Shown here piece by piece: positions 8,027 through 15,622 of a DNA stretch of 64,000 nt. Position 1 is the stretch's first letter, and each line of letters starts with the position of its first letter. Under the pieces are notes generated by a model. The model was not told the origin of the DNA and searched no databases. It worked only from the letters and a program-made list of their open reading frames with translations. The position numbers and the translations under genes were made by a program. The DNA lies in NCBI GenBank assembly GCA_963823275.1, contig CAWGKW010000002.1:620001-684000 (forward strand), in the 5' to 3' direction. The stretch comes from RHKX01 sp963823275. GTDB taxonomy: Bacteria; Actinomycetota; Thermoleophilia; Solirubrobacterales; 70-9.

Positions 8027-8212
8027 ATGTCCGTGAATCGAGTGGTTCCAAGGTTCCTGCTGCCGGTGGCGGCCTTGCTCCTGGCACTCGTGGGAGCGCC
8101 GCAGACGGGCGCTCAGACACGGAGCCTGACCACGACCTTCGATGCTTCGAACTTCCTCGCCGGAAACACGTTCGATCGATGGAGGCGATCGATCAGATCC
8201 GATCGGACCTGA
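8027..8212 (+). CDS. Short secreted protein, probably a truncated remnant
   Basis: A 61-residue frame with a convincing signal peptide (RVVPRFLLPVAALLLALVGA, cleavage near GAQT) followed by only about 30 residues (LTTTFDASNFLAGNTFDRW) before a stop. The mature part is too short for a known domain and no frame downstream to 8302 continues it, so it is probably the 5' end of a gene whose remainder was deleted. The spacing to the propeller gene (43 bases) suggests cotranscription. It could also be a genuine small secreted peptide. Confidence 0.4.
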   Translation: MSVNRVVPRFLLPVAALLLALVGAPQTGAQTRSLTTTFDASNFLAGNTFDRWRRSIRSDRT

Positions 8213-8302
8213 ATCAGAGCTGCAGGGACGGATAGGTCCTTCGAAGGAGGGATGCTCGACGATCTCCAGGTACGGCGAAGCTCCACCCCGAAAGGGCCGG
8301 CC

Positions 8303-9367
8303 CTAATCCCCCCTCCGGTCGCGGTCACGGGAAGGCTGTACGCGCTTCGGCTCGCCGGGCATCTTCGGGTAGTCGGGCGGATAGGGCATGTCGCCCGCGC
8401 CCTCCGACTCGTCGCGCTCGTACATCGCCAGCAGCGGCTCGAGCGAATGGTGGACGTCGTCGATCGCCGCGAAACGATCGCCGAGGTCGGCGAAGCGGGC
8501 CGGCATCGACTCGACGGTGAAGTCCTCGGGTTGGGCCGCCTGGAGCTCCTCCCACGCCAGCGGCGCCGATACCGGCGCCCCCGCCCTCGGCCGGACGCTG
8601 TAGGGGGAGGCGATGGTGCGATCGCGCGCGTTCTGGTTGTAGTCGATGAAGACCTTTTCCCCCCGCTCCTCCTTCCACCACTTGGTCGTTACCTCGCCCG
8701 GCATCCGACGCTCGAGCTCGCGCCCGAAGGCGATCGCCGCATGTCGGAGGTCCGTGAAGCTCCAGCGCGGCTCGATTCGTACGTAGATATGAATCCCGCG
8801 CCCCCCGGAGGTCTTCGGAAAGCCGACATAGCCCAGCTCATCGAGCAGGTTCCGGGCCTCGGAGGCAATCCGCACGGCGTCATCGAAGTCGGTCCCGGGT
8901 TGGGGGTCGAGGTCGAGCCGCAACTCGTCGGGGTGGTCGACATCGGAGCGGCGCACGGGCCAGGGATGGAAGGTGAGGGTGCCCATCTGGGTACACCAGG
9001 CGACGGCTCCGAGCTCGGTCGGGCAGACCTCGTCGGCATGGCGGCCGGAGGGAAACTCGATCCGCGCGGTCTCGACCCAGTCAGGAGCGCCCCTGGGGAT
9101 GCGCTTCTGGTAGAAGGCGTCGCCGCCGCCGCGCTCTCGGGTCGAGATCACGATTCCGTCGTGGACGCCCTTCGGCCATCGTTCAAGCGTCGTCGGCCGA
9201 TCGCGCAGCGCCCGCATGATCCCGTCCCCGACGGCGATGTAGTACCTGGCGATCTGGACCTTGGTGACCTCGCCGGTCCGCTCGGTGGCCTCGAAGATGA
9301 CGCGATCGGGACTGGAGATCCGAACCTCGCGCCCACCCGCGTCCAGAACCACCGCATCGGCTGCCAT
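8303..9367 (-). CDS. Stand-alone LigD-type polymerase domain (NHEJ primase-polymerase)
   Basis: A 354-residue archaeo-eukaryotic primase-like polymerase of the LigD PolDom family, which fills ends and adds ribonucleotides during non-homologous end joining. Visible motifs: LRLDLDPQ (catalytic Asp152 and Asp154), SGGRGIHIYV (187-196) and the third acidic motif in KVFIDYNQNARDRT. WPKGVHD and FYQKRIP near residues 64-90 are typical. No ligase or nuclease domain is fused and no Ku gene lies nearby in the window, so partners must be elsewhere. The C-terminus (PPDYPKMPGEPKRVQPSRDRDRR) is basic. Confidence 0.9.
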   Translation of the reverse strand: MAADAVVLDAGGREVRISSPDRVIFEATERTGEVTKVQIARYYIAVGDGIMRALRDRPTTLERWPKGVHDGIVISTRERGGGDAFYQKRIPRGAPDWVETARIEFPSGRHADEVCPTELGAVAWCTQMGTLTFHPWPVRRSDVDHPDELRLDLDPQPGTDFDDAVRIASEARNLLDELGYVGFPKTSGGRGIHIYVRIEPRWSFTDLRHAAIAFGRELERRMPGEVTTKWWKEERGEKVFIDYNQNARDRTIASPYSVRPRAGAPVSAPLAWEELQAAQPEDFTVESMPARFADLGDRFAAIDDVHHSLEPLLAMYERDESEGAGDMPYPPDYPKMPGEPKRVQPSRDRDRRGD

Positions 9368-9484
9368 CGCCTAAGGATGGCCGATTCGCTCGCGGATGCC
9401 ATCCCGCCTAGTGCCTTGCGCCAGTTTCGCCCTGGGCTTCTGAGCGGCTCTGACCCGCCCTAAAGCCCACTTGGATCCGGGCCG

Positions 9485-9893
9485 ATGGGCGCCGGTATGC
9501 ATCGTCTCCCGGTGATCCCAGCCGAGATCCTCCTGGCGGTCGTTTCGCTCGTCGCGACCGCCGGCGCCGGCACCGCTTCCGTCCCGCTGCGCGCCGAGGT
9601 CGACGATGTCCAGACCGCCTCGACGCCGTTCCGCGGCGGCGACCGGGCCAAGACCCTGCCGATTACGCGTGGGGCATAGCAGCAGCCGCGGTCGGTCATG
9701 TCGCTCGGAGCGAAGGACATCGGCCCGCTCACCCCTGGCCGCCGGATCGAGGCATCCGCCGACGTTGAGGTGACCGTCTGCGCCAAGGCCACAGGGGGGC
9801 ACTCAGGCACTCTTCTGCCGCGGCTACGCGAGCTACAGCAACAAATCCCACCACTGGGACATCGACAGCTGCAAGAACGAGGTCAACAACTGA
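9485..9893 (+). pseudogene. Broken small exported-protein gene
   Basis: From ATG 9485 a frame encodes a hydrophobic N-terminus (PAEILLAVVSLVATAGAGTA) and runs to TAG at 9677. After that stop the same frame continues with SLGAKDIGPLTPGRRIEAS to VCAKATG, then a run of six Gs at 9793-9798 breaks it. Removing one G restores a cysteine-bearing C-terminus (ALFCRGYASYSNKSHHWDID) ending at TGA 9891-9893. The pieces look like one secreted Cys-containing protein with one nonsense codon and one frameshift. No family is recognised. Chance assembly of shadow frames cannot be ruled out. Confidence 0.4.
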
Positions 9894-9977
9894 CCGTGGC
9901 GTGGCCCGCCGAGGGGCTTTCAGCGCCCCACCCCCGACGCCCCCCGCAAGCGGCAACGCCCAGCCACCCGAGGAAAC

Positions 9978-10841
9978 TCACGCCTCGGCGGCCCGGACCG
10001 GGGCCGGCGTCAACGCCGCCGCCCCGAGGACGAGCACGAAGGCGAGGATCCTCGCCGTGAAGCCCAGGGAGTCATCGGGCACCGGATCGCCGAAGACGAG
10101 CGGCCCGGAGAGGATCGTCATCGCGTTCGCGGTGACCGTGGTCATCGCGATCACGGGCACGGCCTTGCCGATCTGAAGGCTCTTCGCGGAGACCGTGAGC
10201 CCAACGAAGGAGGCGATGATTATGACCAGGACGAGCGGGCTGACGAAGACCTCGGCGAGGTTCTCCCCGAAGACACCCGTCTGGGCCTTGATCGCGGTAT
10301 CGGAGGCCGCCCAGAAGAGGCCGGCCGAAGCGCCGAGGGCGACCCCCGCGTGGCTGGTGCGCCAGCCGAATACGGCGACCACGATCGCGAGCACGGTGAC
10401 GACGGTGAGGAAGATCGCCAGCGTGGCGGCGGCGTAGTCGGAGTGGGCGCCTCCGTCGGATCCCTCCAGCGAGGCGGCGAGGAAGGCCAGGCCCAGCGCC
10501 GCGAGGCCGACCCCGATCCATTCGCGCCGAGTGACGTGATGGGCGAACAGCCTGTCGGCGACCACGGTGAGCAGGACGAGCCCTCCGGCGATCACCGACT
10601 GGACCAGCGAGATGGGCGCCAGCGCGAGCGCGGCCACATGGAAGCCCCAGGAGCCGATCGCGATCACGATGCCGAGCACGTACCAGCGATTGCGGAACAG
10701 AGCCAACGAGGTGCGAACCGGCCGTTTCCAGTCGACGGGAGGCGAGCCGACCGCGCCCTTGTGCTTGTAGAGAAAGCCGACGATCGCGAAGAACGCGGTT
10801 GCCACGGCCATCAGCAGCCCAATCTGTACGGAGACGCTCAT
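9978..10841 (-). CDS. DMT/EamA-superfamily membrane transporter
   Basis: A 287-residue integral membrane protein with about nine or ten hydrophobic helices and two-fold similarity of halves, typical of drug/metabolite transporters. The first helix is QIGLLMAVATAFFAIVGFLY. PISLVQSVIAGGLVLLTVVADR at the end of helix four and PVIAMTTVTANAMTILSGPLVFGDP near the C-terminus match DMT family signatures. Substrate is unknown. It lies 73 bases downstream of an unknown 89-residue gene on the same strand. Confidence 0.85.
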   Translation of the reverse strand: MSVSVQIGLLMAVATAFFAIVGFLYKHKGAVGSPPVDWKRPVRTSLALFRNRWYVLGIVIAIGSWGFHVAALALAPISLVQSVIAGGLVLLTVVADRLFAHHVTRREWIGVGLAALGLAFLAASLEGSDGGAHSDYAAATLAIFLTVVTVLAIVVAVFGWRTSHAGVALGASAGLFWAASDTAIKAQTGVFGENLAEVFVSPLVLVIIIASFVGLTVSAKSLQIGKAVPVIAMTTVTANAMTILSGPLVFGDPVPDDSLGFTARILAFVLVLGAAALTPAPVRAAEA

Positions 10842-10914
10842 CGGAGAGCGGGCAGGCTAGCGAGCCGCTCGCCCCGGCCGTCACCGACGACCGGGGCCGG
10901 GCGCTCCGGGGGCA

Positions 10915-11184
10915 CTATGCGAGCAGGTCGGGAGGCTCGGGGCGGTCGGGAGCGGGTGTCGATCCGCTGCCGTCGGCCGGCTCGCCGTCGTCGTCGATGC
11001 GAATCGCGGCGATCGCATGCTCGTCGGGAAGCATCTCGAGCACCTCGCCGATGACCCTGCGCGCCTCTTCCCTGTCCTCGCCAAGTCCGGCCAGCAGATC
11101 GCGGAGCGCGTCGTGAGTCAGCTTGAGCTGTGCGGGGGTCAGCTCCAGGTGGTACTTGAACGGGCTCGGGCCGGGATCGCTCAC
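10915..11184 (-). CDS. Hypothetical protein, 89 aa
   Basis: Not recognised. A short acidic, mostly helical protein (KYHLELTPAQLKLTHDALRD, then LGEDREEARRVIGEVLEMLP) with a disordered Pro/Asp-rich tail. It begins 3 bases after the stop of the WS/DGAT acyltransferase, so it is almost certainly cotranscribed with it and may be an accessory subunit or regulator of lipid synthesis; that is inference from position only. Confidence 0.65.
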   Translation of the reverse strand: MSDPGPSPFKYHLELTPAQLKLTHDALRDLLAGLGEDREEARRVIGEVLEMLPDEHAIAAIRIDDDGEPADGSGSTPAPDRPEPPDLLA

Positions 11185-11187
11185 CGG

Positions 11188-12666
11188 TCAGGCCGGCGCA
11201 TTCGTTGCCTGGTCGGCGCTGGCGGAGGGCTTCCTCCGGTTCGAGGCCTTCTTCTTGGCGGTCCGCTTCTCGGATTCATCGGCCGCCTCGAGCAGCTGCT
11301 TGGTCTCGGCCTCGATCCCCTCGGAGATCAGCAGCAGGTCCTCCATCGCGTCGTAATCGCCGAGCAGGCCGAAGTCGATCTTCCCGTTGTAGGACATGAT
11401 CGCGATCGCCAACGCGTGGTTTTCGGGTAGGAACGCGACCGGGAAGATGTCGAGCAGCTCGCGCCCGAGCACGTACAGCGGGATCTGCGGCCCGGGTACG
11501 TTGGTGACGATCAGGTTGAAGAGGCGGGTCGAGAAGTTGATCCGCGCCGCCTGGGCGAGCAGCGTTGGCGGAGCGAAGTCGTTGAAACGCGAGATCACCT
11601 CGGCTCCGAGTGCTTTCTTCGACGACTTGACCCCATCCATCGCCTCACGCACGGTGCGCAGGCGTGCCACCGGATCCTCGATGTAGACCGGCAGAGGGCC
11701 ACGTACGGCAGCGATCTGGTTGCCGAGCTCGCCGCGCTGGTCGGTGGCCCGGATCGAGACCGGCACCAACGCTCTCAGCTCCATTCCCTCGGTGCGAACG
11801 CCGCGGGCGTGCAGCCAGCGTCGCAGAGCGCCGGCGACCGCGCAGAGGACCACATCGTTGACCGTTCCGCCGAGCTCGGTCTTGATCTTCTTGTAGTCGG
11901 CGAGGTCCCCGCGGACCCAGGTATAGCGCCGGTGGGGGCTGATCGGCACGTTGAGGGGAAGGTCGGGTGCAGGGTTGGCGAACTCCCACGCGACCTCGCC
12001 GACGCCCTCGGCGGCATTCTGGATGCTCCGAGCAGCCGCCTTCGGGGAGCTCACCACGGAGGCGATCCTGTGCGCCAGGCCGATCGGGGCCCTGGCGACG
12101 CTCTCAACCCCCCGGGCCGCCAATGCCGCGTCGGAGGGGGCCGGGCTGGGAATCCAATCGCGATCCGCCGTGGCAGGCTCGGGAACCGGCTTGACGTCGA
12201 AGAGCACCGTCGCGATATCGACGCCTGACACGCCGTCGACCAGCGCATGATGGGTCTTGGAGATGATCGCGAATCGGCGCTTGCGAAGCCCCTCGACGAG
12301 CCACAGTTCCCAGAGCGGCTTGGTCCGGTCGAGCTGCTGAGAGAACACGCGGGCGGCCATCCGACGCAGCACGTCCTCGTCCCCGGGCGCCGGCAGGGCC
12401 GAGTGGCGGACGTGGTAGCCGAGGTTGAACTGCGGATCGTCGACCCAGAACGGTCTGCCGGTCTCCATCGGAGGCACCGCAAGCTTCTGCCGGTAGCGGG
12501 GAACCAGGTGCAGGCGGCTCTCAACGTGCTCGAGCAGATCGTCGTAGGTGGGCGGTGGACCCTCGAAGATCGTCACCGCGCCGATGTGCATGTGGCTGGT
12601 CGACGACTCGTTGGTGAGAAATGACGCGTCGATCGACGTCAGCCGATCCATGTGGCCCTGGGACAT
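11188..12666 (-). CDS. Wax ester synthase/diacylglycerol acyltransferase (WS/DGAT)
   Basis: A 492-residue acyltransferase that joins acyl-CoA to long-chain alcohols or diacylglycerol to make storage wax or triacylglycerol at the membrane. The catalytic HHXXXDG motif is HHALVDG at 139-145. Other family blocks are LTSIDASFLTNE at the N-terminus, RPFWVDDPQFNL, GGTVNDVVLC and the NVPGPQIPLYVLG block (TNVPGP). The last 35 residues are Lys/Ala-rich. Start 12666 is chosen because a leaderless -10 (TACGTT) lies six bases upstream; ATG 12651 is an alternative. The longer open frame back to 13818 runs antisense through the peptidase gene and is rejected. Confidence 0.9.
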   Translation of the reverse strand: MSQGHMDRLTSIDASFLTNESSTSHMHIGAVTIFEGPPPTYDDLLEHVESRLHLVPRYRQKLAVPPMETGRPFWVDDPQFNLGYHVRHSALPAPGDEDVLRRMAARVFSQQLDRTKPLWELWLVEGLRKRRFAIISKTHHALVDGVSGVDIATVLFDVKPVPEPATADRDWIPSPAPSDAALAARGVESVARAPIGLAHRIASVVSSPKAAARSIQNAAEGVGEVAWEFANPAPDLPLNVPISPHRRYTWVRGDLADYKKIKTELGGTVNDVVLCAVAGALRRWLHARGVRTEGMELRALVPVSIRATDQRGELGNQIAAVRGPLPVYIEDPVARLRTVREAMDGVKSSKKALGAEVISRFNDFAPPTLLAQAARINFSTRLFNLIVTNVPGPQIPLYVLGRELLDIFPVAFLPENHALAIAIMSYNGKIDFGLLGDYDAMEDLLLISEGIEAETKQLLEAADESEKRTAKKKASNRRKPSASADQATNAPA

Positions 12667-12671
12667 GGCCC

Positions 12672-12678
12672 TAACGTA
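12672..12678. promoter_or_regulatory. Overlapping divergent -10 elements (TAACGTA)
   Basis: The seven bases TAACGTA give TAACGT on the plus strand, seven bases before the M28 gene ATG at 12685, and TACGTT on the minus strand, six bases before the WS/DGAT ATG at 12666. The two start codons are only 18 bases apart, so one near-symmetric element may drive two leaderless messages. Confidence 0.5.
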
Positions 12679-12684
12679 TCGCGC

Positions 12685-13611
12685 ATGCCGCGGCCTCGCC
12701 ATTTCGCAATCCCCAAGGGGCCGCTCCGCTTGGTCGTGGCGGCGACGGCCCTGCTCTGGCTGCTGGCGGGCTGCGGCGGCGGCTCGCCGGGCCTCGCTGA
12801 CAGGACCACGGGCGATGACGCGTTCGACGGCCCTCGGGCTTTCACCGACCTGATCGAGCAGGTCGAGCTCGGCCCGCGCCCTGCGGGGTCGGAGGCCAAC
12901 GCCGAGCTGACGCGGAGACTCGCTGACGAACTGATCAGCGCCGGTCTCGAGGACGTTCGCATCCAGGGCCCGCAGCGCAACGTGATCGCGACCATTCCCG
13001 GGCGGGACGAGGGCTACGTCGTCATCGGCGCCCACCACGACACCAAGGGGGGGATCCCAGGCTTCGTCGGCGCGAACGACGGTGCTTCCGGCGTCGCCGT
13101 GGTGCTGGAGTTGGCGCGTTCGCTGCCGAGCCCGATGCCCGGGCCGTCGATCGCGATCGCGCTGTTCGACGGCGAGGAGTCGCGGGGCGATCGCGAGTTC
13201 TCGATCGACGGGATGCGGGGCAGCACCCAGTACGTCGACTACGCCCGCTCGGGGGCGCAGGGGACCCCACCGCTCACTGAGATCGAGGCGATGGTCCTGT
13301 TCGACATGGTCGGCGACTGCGATCTCGACATCCCGCTCGAGGAGCAGTCCGATCCAGCCCTGTATGAGGCCTTCGCGAACGCCGATCCTGACCTCTTCTC
13401 GGGCGAGCGGTCCGGGATCGACGACGATCACGTTCCCTTCCTGGGGGCCGGGATCCCCGCGGTCGACCTGATCGACTTCAGCTACGGCCCCGGCGATTCC
13501 CCAGGTGAGTACTGGCACACGGCGGAGGACACGCTCGAGAGGGTGTGCCCCGAGAGCCTGGACGCCGTCGGCGCCGCCGCATTGCGTGCGTTGCCCCGCA
13601 TCGGTCGTTAG
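12685..13611 (+). CDS. M28-family metallopeptidase lipoprotein (glutaminyl cyclase-like)
   Basis: A 308-residue lipoprotein with lipobox LAGC (Cys30) after a hydrophobic signal. The zinc aminopeptidase fold of family M28 is shown by GAHHDT (115-120), GANDGASGV (129-137), FDGEESRGD (161-169), FDMVGDCDL and the C-terminal YWHTAEDT. The spacing and the DHVPFLGAGIPAVDLID block are closer to glutaminyl-peptide cyclotransferases than to classic aminopeptidases, so it may cyclise N-terminal Gln or trim peptides outside the membrane. Start 12685 begins the signal peptide and fits the leaderless -10 element. Divergent from the acyltransferase gene. Confidence 0.82.
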   Translation: MPRPRHFAIPKGPLRLVVAATALLWLLAGCGGGSPGLADRTTGDDAFDGPRAFTDLIEQVELGPRPAGSEANAELTRRLADELISAGLEDVRIQGPQRNVIATIPGRDEGYVVIGAHHDTKGGIPGFVGANDGASGVAVVLELARSLPSPMPGPSIAIALFDGEESRGDREFSIDGMRGSTQYVDYARSGAQGTPPLTEIEAMVLFDMVGDCDLDIPLEEQSDPALYEAFANADPDLFSGERSGIDDDHVPFLGAGIPAVDLIDFSYGPGDSPGEYWHTAEDTLERVCPESLDAVGAAALRALPRIGR

Positions 13612-13630
13612 GGCCATAGACTCGCCAGGA

Positions 13631-14608
13631 GTGGGAGAGAGAGGCTCAGCCGACGATTCGCGGCCGGAGGTGCCGATCGGCGGCAGGCTGCTCGAGGGCG
13701 GCGCCAGGGGGGTGGGAAGGATCGCCGGGGTGACCGGCATCGACCGGACCGTCGAAGTGGCCGTTGAGGAGGCCATCGTTCGAGCGCTCGAGAGCGCCGC
13801 CGTTGAGCGGGCTATCACCCGCCTGATCGAGGACGGCAGGCTCGGCGAGGCGGTCGAGGACGCGATCGACGGCGATCAGATCGAGGCCTCGGTTCGGCGC
13901 GCGATCGACAGCGAGGTCGCCGATCGGATCTGGGAGGACCTGCTGGCCAGCGACAAGGCGCAGATGCTCGTCGAGCGGATCGCCGAGGCACCCGAGGTCC
14001 GGGTGGCGCTGGCATCCCAGGGCGTCGGGCTGATTTCCGACCTCGGCCGCCAGATCTCCCGTGCCGCCGTCGTGGTCGACGACTTCCTGGAGCGGGTCTT
14101 CCGGGGCCTGTTTCGCCGCGGGCCGCGCGCCGAGGCGACCGATCACGTCGGCCTTGCCGGTCGGGGCGTAGCGTTCGCCGCCGACGCGGGGATCCTTGGC
14201 GGCCGGTCTTGCCCTGTTCACGGCAATGCTCTCGGGTGTGCTCAATCTGTCACCGACGAGAAGCTTCCGCCGGCCGTGGCCGGCCTACTCTCGTTCGGCG
14301 CCCTGGTCGCCGGCGGCATCTATTTCATCGGCTTCTGGGGCTTCGAGGGGCAGACGCCCGGAATGCGGTTCACCGGCATCCAGCTCGAGCACGAAGGCAG
14401 TCCGCGGCTCGGGACGCGACGCGCGTTTCGCCGTCTCTGGGCGACGGTCGTTGCCGTCCTTCCGTTCGGGCTCGGGTTGGTCCCGATCCTGTTCAGGGAC
14501 AACCGCCGCGGCCTCCAAGACCGGATTGCCGATACCGACATGGTCAGGCGCTCCAATCGTGTGCTGGCCCCCTGGTCGGAGAATCGCGAGTACGGCGGGC
14601 CCGGCTGA
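13631..14608 (+). CDS. RDD-family membrane protein with a double frameshift in its first helix
   Basis: 325 residues from a GTG at 13631. Residues 1-165 are a soluble acidic helical region (AAVERAITRLIEDGRLGEAV and similar). The C-terminal half is an RDD domain: GRGVAFAADAGI, helices LLSFGALVAGGIYFIGFWGF and LWATVVAVLPFGLGLVPILF, and the closing GLQDRIADTDMVRR. Between about 14195 and 14250 the encoded residues are hydrophilic with two cysteines, while the next frame gives the expected helix LAAGLALFTAMLSGVLNLS. One extra base near 14195 and one missing base near 14250 would restore it. Function unknown; RDD proteins are linked to transport or stress. Confidence 0.72.
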   Translation: MGERGSADDSRPEVPIGGRLLEGGARGVGRIAGVTGIDRTVEVAVEEAIVRALESAAVERAITRLIEDGRLGEAVEDAIDGDQIEASVRRAIDSEVADRIWEDLLASDKAQMLVERIAEAPEVRVALASQGVGLISDLGRQISRAAVVVDDFLERVFRGLFRRGPRAEATDHVGLAGRGVAFAADAGILGGRSCPVHGNALGCAQSVTDEKLPPAVAGLLSFGALVAGGIYFIGFWGFEGQTPGMRFTGIQLEHEGSPRLGTRRAFRRLWATVVAVLPFGLGLVPILFRDNRRGLQDRIADTDMVRRSNRVLAPWSENREYGGPG

Positions 14609-14628
14609 GTCCCTGGTTTCGACGCCGC

Positions 14629-14634
14629 TACCCT
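14629..14634 (+). promoter_or_regulatory. Leaderless -10 element of ispH
   Basis: TACCCT, then six bases, then the ATG of ispH at 14641. There is no convincing ribosome binding site in the gap. Confidence 0.45.
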
Positions 14635-14640
14635 TCAGAC

Positions 14641-15621
14641 ATGGCTCAAGCCACTCTCAAGACTCCCTCGCGGGTGCTGCTCGCCGCTCCACGCGGGTAT
14701 TGCGCCGGCGTCGATCGGGCCGTGCAGACGGTCGAACACGCGCTCGAACTCCACGGGGCGCCGGTCTACGTCCGTAAGGAGATCGTTCACAACAAGCACG
14801 TCGTCGAGCAGTTGACCGAGCGCGGCGCGATCTTCGTCGAGGAGGAGACCGAGGTTCCCGAGGGCGCTCTGGTCGTCTTCAGCGCCCACGGTGTCTCCCC
14901 GGCGGTCCATGCCAACTCCGCCAAGCGCAGGTTGCGCACGATCGACGCGACCTGCCCGCTGGTGACCAAGGTCCACGTCGAAGCCCGCAAGTTCGCCGAG
15001 GAGGGCTTCACGATCATCATGATCGGTCACGAGGGTCACGAGGAGGTCGAGGGCACGACGGGGGAGGCGCCGGACTCGATCATCCTGGTCGAGACCAGCG
15101 AGGATGTGGACAACCTCGAGATCGATGATCCCGACCGCGTCGCCTTCATCACGCAGACGACCCTCTCGGTGGACGAGACGGCGGGGGTGATCGCCCGGCT
15201 TCGCGAACGGTTCCCCAATATCACGAGCCCCAAGTCCGACGACATCTGTTACGCCACCACAAACCGCCAGCTTGCGGTCAAGCAGCTCGCCGCCGAATGC
15301 GACCTCGTGCTGGTGATCGGCTCGAAGAACTCCTCGAACTCCAACCGCCTCGTCGACGTCACCCGCGACCTCGGGACGCCGTCCTATCTGATCGACCGGG
15401 CCGCCGAGGTCCGGGAGGAGTGGCTCGAGGGGGTCGAGACGCTTGGCATCACATCCGGAGCGAGCGCCCCCGAGGAACTCGTCACCGAGCTGGTTGAGCT
15501 CTTCCGCGATCGCGGCACGACCGACATCAGCGAGCTGCGCGCGATCGACGAATCGGTCCGGTTCATGCTGCCGAAGCAGATCCGCGTCGAGCTGGCCTCC
15601 GCCGAGCCGTCAGTCGGCTAG
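14641..15621 (+). CDS. ispH: 4-hydroxy-3-methylbut-2-enyl diphosphate reductase
   Basis: Last enzyme of the MEP (non-mevalonate) isoprenoid pathway, a cytosolic Fe-S enzyme that reduces HMBPP to IPP and DMAPP. The 326 residues contain the three cluster cysteines: C21 in RGYCAGVDRAV, C105 in DATCPLVTKVH and C203 in DDICYATTNRQ. Substrate-binding blocks SAHGVSP, IGHEGHEEVEG, TQTTLSVDET, GSKNSSNSNRL and GITSGASAPEELV are complete. The TAG stop at 15619-15621 lies inside the target duplication of the IS481 element, so the insertion left the gene intact. It originally shared a CTAG stop overlap with the convergent redoxin gene. Confidence 0.97.
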   Translation: MAQATLKTPSRVLLAAPRGYCAGVDRAVQTVEHALELHGAPVYVRKEIVHNKHVVEQLTERGAIFVEEETEVPEGALVVFSAHGVSPAVHANSAKRRLRTIDATCPLVTKVHVEARKFAEEGFTIIMIGHEGHEEVEGTTGEAPDSIILVETSEDVDNLEIDDPDRVAFITQTTLSVDETAGVIARLRERFPNITSPKSDDICYATTNRQLAVKQLAAECDLVLVIGSKNSSNSNRLVDVTRDLGTPSYLIDRAAEVREEWLEGVETLGITSGASAPEELVTELVELFRDRGTTDISELRAIDESVRFMLPKQIRVELASAEPSVG

Positions 15622-15622
15622 T
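15617..15622. repeat. Target site duplication, left copy (GCTAGT)
   Basis: GCTAGT directly left of the IS end, identical to 16673-16678. It fits the NCTAGN target reported for IS481 of Bordetella pertussis. It contains the ispH stop codon on one strand and the transposase stop codon on the other. Confidence 0.85.

Noticed and set aside
8252..9463. 403-residue plus-strand frame over the LigD polymerase gene
   Set aside because: Antisense shadow; the minus-strand product has all catalytic motifs. The GGAGGG before its ATG is too close to be a good ribosome binding site.
12667..13818. Upstream extension of the WS/DGAT reading frame to 876 residues
   Set aside because: It is antisense to the M28 peptidase gene, has no domain, and the acyltransferase signature starts at 12666.
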